Shown here piece after piece: positions 24,029-33,504 of a DNA stretch of 59,754 nt. Both the position numbers and the translations under genes were made by a program. The stretch comes from Paenibacillus zeirhizosphaerae (GTDB lineage Bacteria; Bacillota; Bacilli; Paenibacillales; Paenibacillaceae), in NCBI RefSeq assembly GCF_030705605.1, contig NZ_JAPCKK010000032.1:1-59754 (forward strand), in the 5' to 3' direction. Below the pieces are notes generated by a model. The model made no database searches, was not told the origin of the DNA, and saw nothing but the letters and a program-made list of their open reading frames with translations. Position 1 is the stretch's first letter; each line of letters starts with the position of its first letter.

Positions 24029-24259
24029 ATGGCAGTAAATTATGTGTGCAGGCACTGTCGGACCTTCATTGGCCGGATCGATTCAGATCAGATTAGCGAG
24101 GAAAAGCTCGGTTTTCATTTCTTGACCCCTGCCGAGCGGCGGGATATAATAGCCTATAATTCAGGTGGAGAGATTACGGTCCGGATCACTTGTGATTATT
24201 GCACGGAGGCGCTGGAGTCTCATCCGGAGCTCAGCCTGCTGGCAAATCCGCTTCAGTAA
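24029..24259 (+). CDS. fin: Anti-sigma-F factor Fin
   Basis: Zinc protein that inhibits SigF and so promotes the switch to SigG in the forespore. The 76-residue protein has CRHC near the start and CDYC in the second half (putative zinc ligands), and the family run LGFHFLTPAERRDII. It matches B. subtilis Fin (YabK) in length and position between pth and mfd. GGGGCATACTGAG at ~23986 fits the SigF -10 form GGnnAnAnTR, but no matching -35 is visible. CGGGAGG lies ~9 nt before the ATG. Confidence 0.93.
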   Translation: MAVNYVCRHCRTFIGRIDSDQISEEKLGFHFLTPAERRDIIAYNSGGEITVRITCDYCTEALESHPELSLLANPLQ

Positions 24260-24415
24260 GCGAAGGCGGTAAATAGCGATATGGTTGGCCTTGTGGAGCC
24301 TTGGCAGCGTTGCTGAGGCTTCTTTTGCAGTTTGCACATAGAATAGCTTGAGCTGGATTTAATGGCGGCTGACATCTGTCATACGAAATCAAGAATGCAA
24401 AAGGGGTGCCTTTTT

Positions 24416-27400
24416 TTGTTACAAGCACTTATTCAAGAATTTTCCAAGGATGCGGATTTCGGTTCGATCACAGCGGGAATCGCATCGGGTATGAAGGAGC
24501 AGCTCATCTCAGGTTTGTCCGGTTCGGCACGTCAGATATTGATGGCCGCAATGGTAGAGCAGATGCAGCGGCCGCTCCTGGTGTTAACGCATAATATGTT
24601 TGCTGCCCAGAAAATAGCGGATGACTTGCAGGAAGCGCTTTCTTCGGATCGGGTGCTGCTCTATCCTGCGAATGAGCTGGTCGCCGCAGAGGCGGCGGTG
24701 TCCAGTCCTGAAACGCTGTCCCAGCGCATAGAGGTGCTGATCAAATGCGCACAGGGCTTTCGCGGCATCGTGGTTGCACCTTTTTCGGGTGTGCGACGTT
24801 ATTTGCCGGACCCCCAAGTATTTGTTGACGGCCAGATTCGTCTGGAGACAGGGAAAACGATAGAGACAGAGCCCTTTTTGTTCCGTATGATCGAAATGGG
24901 CTATCAGCGGGTGGAGCGGGTCGAGTCCAGGGGGGAAATGAGCGTACGAGGCGGTATTATCGATTTCTACCCAATGACGACAGATCTTGCTTACCGTGTA
25001 GAGCTGTTTGACGACGAAATTGACTCCATCCGCACCTTTGATCCAGCGGATCAGCGTTCGGTTGAGAAGGTTACGGAGATTACAGTGACTCCTTGCAAGG
25101 AGCTGATTGCAGACAGCAGCCGTATGGATAAGGCGGCCGACGCGGCGGTCCAACTGCTGGAGGAACAGATCGCGAAGACTACCGATCGGCAGGCCAAGCT
25201 GCGGCTGAAGGAAGAAATTCAGCGTGAGATCGAAATGCTGCGCGAGCATGTTTATTTTGATGAGATCTATAAATATATCGGACTTTTATATCCTGAAGGC
25301 AGAACGTTAATGAACTACATGGCCGAGGATACGATTCTCGTCATCGACGAGCCTGCGCGGATGCAGGAGACGGCCAAGCAGCTTGAACGGGATGAATCGG
25401 AGTGGAATCTGCATCTCCTGCAGAACGGGAAAACACTGCCTCAGCTTATGCTTTCGGCCGATTCGGAGCAGATCCTGTATCAGCGTCCTTTTCAGACGTT
25501 ATTTATGTCCCTTTTCCTGCGTCAGGTGCCCCATACTCAGCCGCAAAATATCCTGAATTTCATCAGCAGGGGAATGCAGGATTTTCACGGACAGATGAAT
25601 GTGTTGAAATCGGAGATGGAGAGATGGGCCAAGGCTGGAACCAGGGTTATTATGCTGGCCAGCGGGGAAGAACGGCTTGATCGCATGCGGAGAGTTTTGC
25701 AGGACTACGATATTCCTGAGCCGACGATGATGATCGGCGGCCTGCAGGGCGGCTTCGAGCTGCCGTCTATTCATCTTGCCGTCATTACCGAAGGGGAGAT
25801 GTTCTCGCAGAAGCAGCGCAGAACCCGCAAACAGGGACGGCATGTGGACAATGCGGAGCGGATCAAGAGCTATACGGAGCTCAAAGTCGGGGATTATGTC
25901 GTTCACCAGAATCATGGTATCGGCAAGTACATGGGGATCGGCACGCTTGAAGTGGCGGGAATCCATAAAGATTATATGCATATTTTGTATGCGGGTGGCG
26001 ACAAGCTGTCTGTACCGATCGAACAAATTGATTTGATCCAGAAATATGTAGGCTCGGAAGAGAAGGAGCCGAAAATTTACAAGCTGGGTGGCAATGAATG
26101 GACGCGGGTGAAGAACAAGGTCCGCAGCTCGGTTCAGGATATTGCCGATGATTTGATCAAGCTCTATGCTGAGCGCCAATCCACACCTGGATTTAAATTT
26201 GAAAAGGACACCCCTGAGCAGTTGGAGTTTGAAGGGATGTTTCCTTATGAAGAAACGAGAGACCAGGTCCGTGCGATTGAAGAAATTAAGAAGGACATGG
26301 AAATGGCCCGTCCCATGGACCGTCTGCTCTGCGGAGACGTCGGGTACGGAAAGACAGAGGTTGCCATTCGCGCGGCGTTTAAGGCCGCTATCGAGGGCAA
26401 GCAGGTGGCTGTACTTGTTCCGACCACCATTTTGGCGCAGCAGCATTATGAGACGTTCCGTGAGCGATTTGCGGGGTATCCGTTCAACATCCAGGTATTA
26501 AGCCGTTTCCGCTCACGCAAGGAACAGAATGAAACCGCAAAGGGTCTCAAGCAGGGGACGGTCGATATCGTCATCGGTACCCATCGATTGCTGTCACAGG
26601 ACCTGATTTTCAAGGATCTCGGTCTGCTGATTGTAGATGAAGAGCAGCGCTTTGGTGTTACTCATAAGGAAAAGCTAAAAAGGCTGAAAACGAATGTGGA
26701 TGTGCTCACCCTGACGGCAACCCCGATTCCGCGCACGTTGCATATGTCCATGCTGGGTGTACGCGACCTGTCCGTGATCGAGACGCCGCCGGAAAACCGT
26801 TTTCCTGTGCAGACCTATGTCGTGGAGCACAGCCAAGCTCTTGTCAGAGAGGCGATTGAGCGGGAAATGGCGCGTGGAGGACAGGTATACTATTTATACA
26901 ACAAGGTGCAGGGAATTCAGGAAATGGCGGCTGAAATCAACGGGCTTGTCCCTGATGCGAAGGTGGGTATCGGACACGGACAGATGACGGAATCGGAGCT
27001 AGAGAAGACGATTCTTGATTTTCTGGATGGCGAATACGATGTGCTTGTCAGCACCAGTATTATAGAAACTGGTGTGGATATTCCCAATGTCAACACGCTA
27101 ATCGTTCATGACGCTGATAAAATGGGACTGTCCCAGTTGTATCAGCTACGTGGAAGGGTGGGGCGTTCCAACCGTATCGCTTATGCCTATTTCACGTATC
27201 AGCGGGATAAGGTATTGACCGAGGTGGCGGAGAAGCGTCTGCAATCCATTAAGGAATTTACGGAGCTGGGCTCCGGCTTCAAGATTGCAATGCGCGATTT
27301 GTCCATTCGCGGGGCGGGTAACCTGCTCGGTGCCGAACAGCACGGATTTATCGCTTCTGTCGGATTTGACCTGTATTCGCAAATGCTGGCCGAGGAGATC

Positions 27401-27940
27401 AACAAGCGGAAGATTACGATGTTTGGTGAAGGGGCGGTACCAGCTCAGCATTGGAAAACAACCATTGATATTAATTTTGACGCTTATCTTCCAGCAGATT
27501 ACATCTATGACAGCATTCAAAAAATTGAAATTTATAAAAAGGTGGCATCTACCGGCTCTTTTGAAGAAGCAGCGGAGCTGGAGGAGGAGCTGATCGACCG
27601 ATTCGGCGATCTTCCGGAGGCGGTGCGTAATCTGATGGCTGTGGCCCGGATGAAAGTATATGGTAAAATGTACGGAATCGAGTCGATCACCCAGCGCAAG
27701 GATGAAGTCATCATCCGCTTTTATGAAGGGCGGCAGCAGGCAGTGCAAATTTCCAAGCTCGCCCAGATTGGCAATCGTTTCGAAAGACGTGTACAATTTG
27801 AACAAGGGACACCAATAACAGCCCGTATCCAGGGTCGGGGTCTTCAAGATGCTCAGTTGGTGGAATTGCTTGAGCAATTCCTGGATGCATTGAAGGATGC
27901 TTTTAAATCGAAGGAGGAACTTCAGGATGTTGCCAAATAA
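24416..27940 (+). CDS. mfd: Transcription-repair coupling factor Mfd
   Basis: DNA translocase that removes RNA polymerase stalled at lesions and recruits UvrA. The 1174-residue protein has the UvrB-like N-terminal modules, the RNA polymerase interaction domain (VGDYVVHQNHGIGKYMG), the RecG-like helicase motor (LLCGDVGYGKTEVA Walker A, LLIVDEEQRFG Walker B, TLTATPIPRTLH, QLRGRVGRSNR) and the C-terminal TRCF domain. TTG 24416, with AAGGGGTG 7 nt upstream, gives the expected N-terminus; an upstream ATG at 24362 adds 18 unrelated residues. It overlaps the next gene by 14 nt. Confidence 0.96.
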   Translation: MLQALIQEFSKDADFGSITAGIASGMKEQLISGLSGSARQILMAAMVEQMQRPLLVLTHNMFAAQKIADDLQEALSSDRVLLYPANELVAAEAAVSSPETLSQRIEVLIKCAQGFRGIVVAPFSGVRRYLPDPQVFVDGQIRLETGKTIETEPFLFRMIEMGYQRVERVESRGEMSVRGGIIDFYPMTTDLAYRVELFDDEIDSIRTFDPADQRSVEKVTEITVTPCKELIADSSRMDKAADAAVQLLEEQIAKTTDRQAKLRLKEEIQREIEMLREHVYFDEIYKYIGLLYPEGRTLMNYMAEDTILVIDEPARMQETAKQLERDESEWNLHLLQNGKTLPQLMLSADSEQILYQRPFQTLFMSLFLRQVPHTQPQNILNFISRGMQDFHGQMNVLKSEMERWAKAGTRVIMLASGEERLDRMRRVLQDYDIPEPTMMIGGLQGGFELPSIHLAVITEGEMFSQKQRRTRKQGRHVDNAERIKSYTELKVGDYVVHQNHGIGKYMGIGTLEVAGIHKDYMHILYAGGDKLSVPIEQIDLIQKYVGSEEKEPKIYKLGGNEWTRVKNKVRSSVQDIADDLIKLYAERQSTPGFKFEKDTPEQLEFEGMFPYEETRDQVRAIEEIKKDMEMARPMDRLLCGDVGYGKTEVAIRAAFKAAIEGKQVAVLVPTTILAQQHYETFRERFAGYPFNIQVLSRFRSRKEQNETAKGLKQGTVDIVIGTHRLLSQDLIFKDLGLLIVDEEQRFGVTHKEKLKRLKTNVDVLTLTATPIPRTLHMSMLGVRDLSVIETPPENRFPVQTYVVEHSQALVREAIEREMARGGQVYYLYNKVQGIQEMAAEINGLVPDAKVGIGHGQMTESELEKTILDFLDGEYDVLVSTSIIETGVDIPNVNTLIVHDADKMGLSQLYQLRGRVGRSNRIAYAYFTYQRDKVLTEVAEKRLQSIKEFTELGSGFKIAMRDLSIRGAGNLLGAEQHGFIASVGFDLYSQMLAEEINKRKITMFGEGAVPAQHWKTTIDINFDAYLPADYIYDSIQKIEIYKKVASTGSFEEAAELEEELIDRFGDLPEAVRNLMAVARMKVYGKMYGIESITQRKDEVIIRFYEGRQQAVQISKLAQIGNRFERRVQFEQGTPITARIQGRGLQDAQLVELLEQFLDALKDAFKSKEELQDVAK

Positions 27941-29036
27941 AGCCGGGTCTTGGAAAACACTGCTGCTGAGCTTGGTGGTTGTGCTGACCGTATCTCTGCT
28001 CGCAGCGTGCGGCAAGGACGGCGAACAATCTGCGGACAAGACGCCAAAGGACACCAGCAAGGTGGTGGCCACTTATAACGGCGGAGAAATTACAGAAAAT
28101 GAATTCAATCGGGAGATCAGCATGATGAAGCTCCTGTATCCTGACTATGCGCAAATGTTGGATACGAATGATGTCAGACAAACCATTGTGAAGCAGGAAA
28201 TCGCATATGAATACCTGGCTTCCAAGGCGGATGAGAATGCCAAGACGGCAGGCGCGAAGAGCGGGCAGGAACAATTTGACCAGTTCAAAGGCTCAGTCGG
28301 GGCCGACCAGTTCAAAACGATGCTGGATGCACAAAAGCTGACGGAAGCCAACGTTAAGGATTACCTGACCAATATCATGACGGTTACGGAAAGTGAAAAG
28401 GCAAAAATAACGGACGAGCAGTTGAAATCTGAATTCGCGAAAAACGAGGATCAGTTTACGACGGCTTCGGTCCGTCACGTCCTGATCAACTTTACAGATC
28501 CGAAAACCAATAAAGAACGGACTAAGGAAGCAACGCTGAAGCTGGCGAAAGAGGTGCAGGCCAAGCTGAAGGACGGGGCGGACTTTGCTGAGATTGCCAA
28601 GAAATATTCCGAGGATCCGGGTTCTGCCGAGAATGGCGGTCTGTATGAAAATACCCCTGTCGGCCAATGGGTGGAAGCTTTTAAAGAGGCAGCCAAGACA
28701 CAGCCGCTGAATGAAGTCGGTGATCCGATCGAAACCGAATACGGATATCATATTATTAAAGTGGAATCCCGTACGATGGCGGATTATGCGAAGCTGACAG
28801 CGGAGCAAAAGGATTCCCTGGTAAGTTCAGTCGTCTCCGAGAAGGTTTCGAATTTCATGACGAAAGATCTGGATGCCCTGATTACTAAAATCGAGCTTCC
28901 GGCGGCACCGACTGCACCGGCAGCACCGGCGGCCGAAAATGGCACGGATTCCGGTAAGGATGCATCAACCGGATCGACGGACCCTGCTAAAAGCGGTTCG
29001 GAAGGCGGCAGCACCGGCACAACGGACGGAAAATAA
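27927..29036 (+). CDS. prsA: PrsA-type foldase lipoprotein (parvulin PPIase)
   Basis: Surface-anchored peptidyl-prolyl isomerase that helps fold secreted proteins. The 369-residue precursor has a lipoprotein signal with lipobox LAAC (Cys28), a SurA/PrsA N-terminal domain, a parvulin domain (about 165-265, with RHVLINF, FAEIAKKYSEDPGSAENGG and EYGYHIIKV), and a low-complexity tail rich in Ala, Pro, Gly, Ser and Thr. AAGGAGGA lies ~8 nt before ATG 27927, inside the 3' end of mfd, so the two are coupled. B. subtilis has no gene here. A second parvulin protein is at 47396-48346. Confidence 0.9.
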   Translation: MLPNKAGSWKTLLLSLVVVLTVSLLAACGKDGEQSADKTPKDTSKVVATYNGGEITENEFNREISMMKLLYPDYAQMLDTNDVRQTIVKQEIAYEYLASKADENAKTAGAKSGQEQFDQFKGSVGADQFKTMLDAQKLTEANVKDYLTNIMTVTESEKAKITDEQLKSEFAKNEDQFTTASVRHVLINFTDPKTNKERTKEATLKLAKEVQAKLKDGADFAEIAKKYSEDPGSAENGGLYENTPVGQWVEAFKEAAKTQPLNEVGDPIETEYGYHIIKVESRTMADYAKLTAEQKDSLVSSVVSEKVSNFMTKDLDALITKIELPAAPTAPAAPAAENGTDSGKDASTGSTDPAKSGSEGGSTGTTDGK

Positions 29037-29057
29037 TCTGTGATCACCGCACCAGGG

Positions 29058-29087
29058 AAGGGCGCCGATAGCGGCGCCTTTTTTTGG
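29058..29087 (+). terminator. Terminator after prsA
   Basis: GGGCGCC-GATAGC-GGCGCC hairpin followed by seven T. Confidence 0.85.
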
Positions 29088-29438
29088 ATCGTTCCCTGAA
29101 ATGGATCTTTTGTAATATTAAGGAATTAACTTGTCCCAAAATCTCCCCGTTTTATGAATAAGGAACTGGCAGACGATGAATACTATGGACAGAAATCACA
29201 ACTTGGTCTTGAGCAATACGTCCTTTTCCTCCATTGGAGGGCGGAACCATACTTCTTACCGGCGTTTATTTTACGGTCATAATACTCGCCGTTTTACGGT
29301 ATATGGATGAAGCGAGTCCTTTCAATGACGCTGAGATGTATAGACCGGCTGGCGTTTTAAAGGGCTTTAGGAAGGATGTAATGGCTACAGAATCAGTAGT
29401 TTACCAAATCTTCCAGAGAAAGTGGGGCAACTTGTGCA
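29088..29438 (+). other. Long upstream region of spoVT
   Basis: About 350 bp without a convincing gene. It contains a SigG-like promoter candidate at 29156-29185 and a CATAATA at 29279 that could be another forespore -10 but lacks a -35. An open frame from TTG 29234 encodes a hydrophobic start, but has no Shine-Dalgarno and overlaps spoVT; I do not call it. Confidence 0.4.
29156..29185 (+). promoter_or_regulatory. Candidate SigG promoter upstream of spoVT
   Basis: GAATA (29156-29160), an 18-nt spacer and AATACTA (29179-29185) fit GHATR-N18-CATWHTA with one mismatch. It is ~250 nt from the spoVT ATG, so the leader would be long. B. subtilis spoVT is SigG-dependent. Confidence 0.4.
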
Positions 29439-29981
29439 ATGAAAGCTACTGGTATTGTTCGCCGTATTGACGATCTTGGTCGCGTGGTTATCCCTAAAGA
29501 AATTCGCCGTACATTACGGATTCGTGAGGGAGATCCGCTGGAGATTTTTGTGGATCGGGATGGCGAGGTCATCTTGAAGAAATATTCGCCGATTGGCGAG
29601 TTGGGCGATTTTGCAAAGGAATATGCAGAATCCTTATTTGAAGGCACAGGCCATATTACGATGATTTCTGACCGCGATACCTTTATCGCGGTGGCCGGGG
29701 GCTCCAAAAAGGAATATCTCGACAAATCCATCGGCATGTTGATTGAGAGTTGTATGGACAACCGTAAAACGATCCTGGAGCCCAACAGCGGAAGTTATGA
29801 AATTACAAAGGATCATGCCGAGACGATCTCATCCTTTGTCTCTGCACCAATTATTTCGGGAGGAGACCCCATCGGCGCGGTCGTTCTTTTCAGCAAGGAT
29901 GATCAGGTAACCATGTCTGAGCTGGAAACGAAAATGGCGGAAACCGCCGCTGCTTTCCTCGGTAAGCAAATGGAACAATAA
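29439..29981 (+). CDS. spoVT: Stage V sporulation regulator SpoVT
   Basis: AbrB-like transcription factor that tunes SigG-dependent genes in the forespore. In the 180-residue protein, residues 1-50 form the AbrB-type DNA-binding domain (KATGIVRRIDDLGRVVIP, RTLRIREGDPLEIFVD). Residues ~55-180 form a GAF domain (VAGGSKKEYLDKSIG, FVSAPIISGGDPIGAVVLFSKD) that may bind a small ligand. The two AbrB-family proteins in this window (with abrB at 9840-10094) share the DNA-binding core but have unrelated C-terminal domains. The Shine-Dalgarno is weak (AAGTGGGG). Confidence 0.95.
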   Translation: MKATGIVRRIDDLGRVVIPKEIRRTLRIREGDPLEIFVDRDGEVILKKYSPIGELGDFAKEYAESLFEGTGHITMISDRDTFIAVAGGSKKEYLDKSIGMLIESCMDNRKTILEPNSGSYEITKDHAETISSFVSAPIISGGDPIGAVVLFSKDDQVTMSELETKMAETAAAFLGKQMEQ

Positions 29982-30081
29982 GAAGTAAGTCCGCTCCTGG
30001 AGCGTCTGCAATGTGCTGAAAGCACGCAGGTGCCCGGGAGTTTTCTCGTCTCAGGGGACCGGTATAATAGGATAGGTTATA

Positions 30082-31890
30082 ATGAACTGGACGGCCGGAA
30101 GAGAGGAAGATGGTCCGGTTTCGTACATACAGATAGGAAATCAGGTGGTTATTATAACAGACAGGGATACGGCAGGTAGGCTGCTGAAGGGTGCATTGAT
30201 ATTAAGCGCAGCCGCCGTCATCTCCAAGCTGATCGGCACATTGCAGAAAATTCCGATGCAGAACATTGGAGGAGACGGTGTATTCGGCATATATAACACC
30301 GTGTACCCTTTTTATACTGTACTTATTACCATTGCAGCAGCAGGTTTTCCCGTAGCGATTTCCAAATTTGTGGCAGAGTATGAAGCCGCAGGAGACCGGG
30401 AGGGGGGCCAAAGGGTCATTAGACTGTCCTCGCTGCTGCTTGGGGTCTTTGGTTTGCTGGTCGGTCTGCTTACTTACACAGGAGCACCGTTGCTGGGTAG
30501 CCTGATTGACAATACTCACGTGATTCCGTCCATTCGGGCCGCCGCCGCCGCTTTTTTGTTTGTTCCGGTGATGTCGGCGCTGCGCGGTTATTTTCAGGGA
30601 CTGCAAAATATGGTGCCGACCGCTGTCTCTCAGGTATTGGAGCAGACGGTCAGGGTAGCGGTGATGATCATTCTGCTGTTGATGATGGTTAGGCAGGGCT
30701 GGGGGCCTGAGCGGATTGCGGCTGGAGCCATCCTTGGCTCGGCGGCTGGGGGAGCGGCTGGCCTGGTGGTGATGCTGATTTACTGGAAGCGTCATATCAG
30801 GACAGCAGGTCGAATGTCGGTCAATATCCATCAGGCGGCCGCATCCAGAGGAGGGTCTGTTGTAACACGGGCAGAAAAGGCAGACGCACTGGGGGAGATC
30901 CAGGCAGGGCAATTCGAGTCGGAATACAGCGCGCGTTCGCGTCTGCAGGGCCGCCGGCAGCTCGCCGCCGCTCTGCTCCGCTACGCGCTCCCGGTCTGCC
31001 TCAGCGCTTTGGCGGTACCGCTGATTAATCTGGTCGATACCTTTACCGTTCCTCGTCTTTTAAAGCGGGAAGGGCTGGATGAGGCGGGAGTTATGATTGT
31101 GTTCGGCATATACAACCGCGGCTTGCCTTTGGTGCAGTTGATCATGATGTTTGCGATGACACTGTCGGCGCTCTTTATCCCTTCGCTGGCGGAAGCCAAG
31201 CTCAAGGGAGAAACCGAGCTGGTCCGGAAGCAATGCGGGCTATCCTTGCGCTGGTTCTGGCTGCTTGGACTGGCGTCTGCGGTTGGGCTTGCCGTCCTGG
31301 CCGAGCCCATTAATATTATGCTCTACACCGACAATCGCGGCAGCACGGTGATGAGCTGGATGGCGCTGACCGCCGTAGGCGGCTCGGTCAGCATCATCTC
31401 GGCGGCGCTCCTGCAAGGGCTCGGCGCCGTCCGTGCGCCGGCGGTGCATATGCTCGCCGCCGCCGCAGCGAAAGCGGCGCTCAACTGGCTGCTCGTGCCC
31501 TCGCTGGGCACGACCGGCGCCGCCATCGCGGGCGCAGCCGCCTATCTGCTGGCGGCTGCGCTCAACATCGCGCTGCTCGCCCGCCTGGCGGGGCTGCGCC
31601 TCACCTGGAGCGCCGTCGTGCTGAAGCCGGCGCTCGCTCTCGCCGCCATGGCTGTGGCGGCGGCAGGCACGGCCTGGGGCACCGGCGCAACGCTCGGTGC
31701 CCTGGGGGCTGCGGACGGCGGGCGTACGTCCGCAGCGGCGGCCAGCCTGCTTGGCGTTGCCGCAGGGGCCGCTGTGTTCATGCTCGCAGCCATTAAGGCG
31801 CGGCTGCTCACGGAGGCGGAGCTGGCCGCCCTGCCGAAGCTGGGGCCGCCATTGGTGCGGCTGCTGCGCAGTATGCGCGTGCTGCGCTAG
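30082..31890 (+). CDS. SpoVB/MurJ-family polysaccharide flippase (YabM type)
   Basis: Multi-pass membrane protein of the MVF/MATE-like exporter superfamily, which flips lipid-linked cell-envelope precursors. It lies where B. subtilis has yabM. Family features include LLKGALILSAAAVISKLIGTLQKIPMQ at the first helix, GVFGIYNTVYPFY and LRGYFQGLQNMVPTAVSQV. At 602 residues it is longer than usual (~520-540), mainly from a hydrophilic insert of about 60 residues near 237-300 and a long N-terminus; the true start may be later, since no Shine-Dalgarno precedes 30082. The 3' half (from ~30940) is strikingly GC-rich, ~75% over 31441-31620 by my count. Confidence 0.85.
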   Translation: MNWTAGREEDGPVSYIQIGNQVVIITDRDTAGRLLKGALILSAAAVISKLIGTLQKIPMQNIGGDGVFGIYNTVYPFYTVLITIAAAGFPVAISKFVAEYEAAGDREGGQRVIRLSSLLLGVFGLLVGLLTYTGAPLLGSLIDNTHVIPSIRAAAAAFLFVPVMSALRGYFQGLQNMVPTAVSQVLEQTVRVAVMIILLLMMVRQGWGPERIAAGAILGSAAGGAAGLVVMLIYWKRHIRTAGRMSVNIHQAAASRGGSVVTRAEKADALGEIQAGQFESEYSARSRLQGRRQLAAALLRYALPVCLSALAVPLINLVDTFTVPRLLKREGLDEAGVMIVFGIYNRGLPLVQLIMMFAMTLSALFIPSLAEAKLKGETELVRKQCGLSLRWFWLLGLASAVGLAVLAEPINIMLYTDNRGSTVMSWMALTAVGGSVSIISAALLQGLGAVRAPAVHMLAAAAAKAALNWLLVPSLGTTGAAIAGAAAYLLAAALNIALLARLAGLRLTWSAVVLKPALALAAMAVAAAGTAWGTGATLGALGAADGGRTSAAAASLLGVAAGAAVFMLAAIKARLLTEAELAALPKLGPPLVRLLRSMRVLR

Positions 31891-31998
31891 CGTCTCTTCC
31901 AGGCTCGACGCTCGGCCCCATTCGTTTAAAATTTTTCAATGTGTTATAGTAAAGCCGATGAACAGGCGGCGGATGAGCCGCAGAACGGAGGATACAGG

Positions 31999-33504
31999 AT
32001 GAGTGCGTCCCTGACAGTGGTCGGTCTCGGTTCGGGAGATCCCGACCAGCTTACAGTCGGTATTTTAAATAAACTGCGGAGGGCAGATACGCTGTATTTG
32101 CGCACGAAGGAGCACCCGGTGCTCGCTATGCTGGAGGAGTACGGTGTAGAGGCCCGTTCCTTTGATGAAATCTATGAGGCCAAGGATTCCTTTCCTGAGG
32201 TGTATCAGGAGATCGCCGCTCGCCTGGTGGCTACGGCTTCGGCTGGACAACCTGGGCAGGAGATCGTTTATGCGGTCCCCGGGCACCCGATGGTGGCTGA
32301 AGCTACGGTAGGGCTGCTGAAGAAGCAGTGCAGCGAGCGGAGTATTCCCTTGAACATTCTGGGTGGAGAGAGCTTTCTTGATGAAGCGTTCGTCCGGCTC
32401 GGTTTTGACCCCATTGAAGGCTTTCAGTTGCTGGATGCTGGAGATATGCAGGCGGACTGGCTTCAGCCACAGCTTCATACGTTAATCGGTCAGGTATACG
32501 ACAGCTTTACAGCCTCTGATGTGAAGCTCTGCCTGATGGAGCGTTACCCGGACGATTACGAGGTGATTGTAGGCCACGCCTTGGGCGTAGCCGGTGAAGA
32601 AGCTATCCATAAGGTGCCGCTGTACGAGCTGGATCGTGTCAAAGGCTATGGCAATCTCTCGCTGGTGTATGTCCCGCGAAGCGAGGACGAGCGGCTGCGC
32701 AGGCATTCATTCGCCCGTTTGCATGAGATCGTAGCGATTCTGCGCAGTCCGGAGGGCTGTCCCTGGGATCGTGAGCAGACGCATCAGTCGATCCGCAAAA
32801 ACCTGATCGAAGAGACCTATGAAGTGCTTGAGACGATTGATGATGACGATCCGGACCACATGAAGGAGGAGCTCGGGGATTTACTTCTGCAAATTCTGCT
32901 CCATGCCCAAATGGAGGAGGAACTCGGCACCTTCAGTGTGTATGACATCATTGCAGGGTTGAATGACAAGCTCATTTTCCGGCATCCTCATGTCTTCGGG
33001 AACGAGCAAGCCGGAGATGCGGAAGCGGCTCTGCAAAATTGGGAGCAAATGAAGGCGGAGGAAAAGCGGCTCAAAGGGATTGAGCCTTCCATGCAATCGG
33101 CGCTGGATGGTGTACCGCGTGATCTGCCAGCCCTCATGAAGGCATATAAGCTGCAAAGGAAAGCGGCCAAGACGGGCTTTGACTGGGACAGCATTGACGG
33201 CGTTTTTGACAAAATTCGTGAGGAGCTGGATGAGCTGCAGGAGGCAGTACGGGAAGGGCATTCTACCGAGGAGCAAGTATTGGAGCTCGGAGATTTGCTG
33301 TTTGCTTCTGTGAATGCGGCCCGCTTCATCGGTGCTGATCCCGAAGAAGCGCTGACGCTGACCAACCGCAAATTTACGGGAAGGTTCCATTACATTGAGG
33401 ATCGCTTGAGAGAGCAGGGGCGGGAGCTGGTGGACAGCAATCTTGATGAGATGGAGTCGTATTGGCAGGAGGCCAAAAAGGCGTTAGGGGATAATTGGAA
33501 GTGA
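31999..33504 (+). CDS. mazG: MazG family protein with tetrapyrrole-methylase domain (YabN)
   Basis: A 501-residue fusion. Residues 1-~225 form a SAM-dependent tetrapyrrole methylase-like domain (LTVVGLGSGDPDQLT, VYAVPGHPMVAE). Residues ~235-500 form a MazG nucleoside triphosphate pyrophosphohydrolase with metal-binding Glu and Asp in IEETYEVLE and EELGDLLLQ, and a second EELDELQEA/LELGDLLFA set. It probably cleans up aberrant NTPs. ATG 31999 has CGGAGGA 7 nt upstream; an ATG at 31939 adds unrelated residues. The same fusion (YabN) occupies this place in B. subtilis. Confidence 0.93.
   Translation: MSASLTVVGLGSGDPDQLTVGILNKLRRADTLYLRTKEHPVLAMLEEYGVEARSFDEIYEAKDSFPEVYQEIAARLVATASAGQPGQEIVYAVPGHPMVAEATVGLLKKQCSERSIPLNILGGESFLDEAFVRLGFDPIEGFQLLDAGDMQADWLQPQLHTLIGQVYDSFTASDVKLCLMERYPDDYEVIVGHALGVAGEEAIHKVPLYELDRVKGYGNLSLVYVPRSEDERLRRHSFARLHEIVAILRSPEGCPWDREQTHQSIRKNLIEETYEVLETIDDDDPDHMKEELGDLLLQILLHAQMEEELGTFSVYDIIAGLNDKLIFRHPHVFGNEQAGDAEAALQNWEQMKAEEKRLKGIEPSMQSALDGVPRDLPALMKAYKLQRKAAKTGFDWDSIDGVFDKIREELDELQEAVREGHSTEEQVLELGDLLFASVNAARFIGADPEEALTLTNRKFTGRFHYIEDRLREQGRELVDSNLDEMESYWQEAKKALGDNWK

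Noticed and set aside
25499..26446. Open frame of 315 codons antisense to mfd
   Set aside because: Lies wholly inside mfd, whose helicase motifs are intact; composition is not protein-like.
27146..28072. Open frame of 308 codons antisense to the mfd-prsA junction
   Set aside because: Runs antisense through two well-supported genes without a start signal.
29234..29470. 78-codon frame with a hydrophobic start upstream of spoVT
   Set aside because: No Shine-Dalgarno, a TTG start, and it runs into the start of spoVT in another frame; the hydrophobic stretch alone is not enough.
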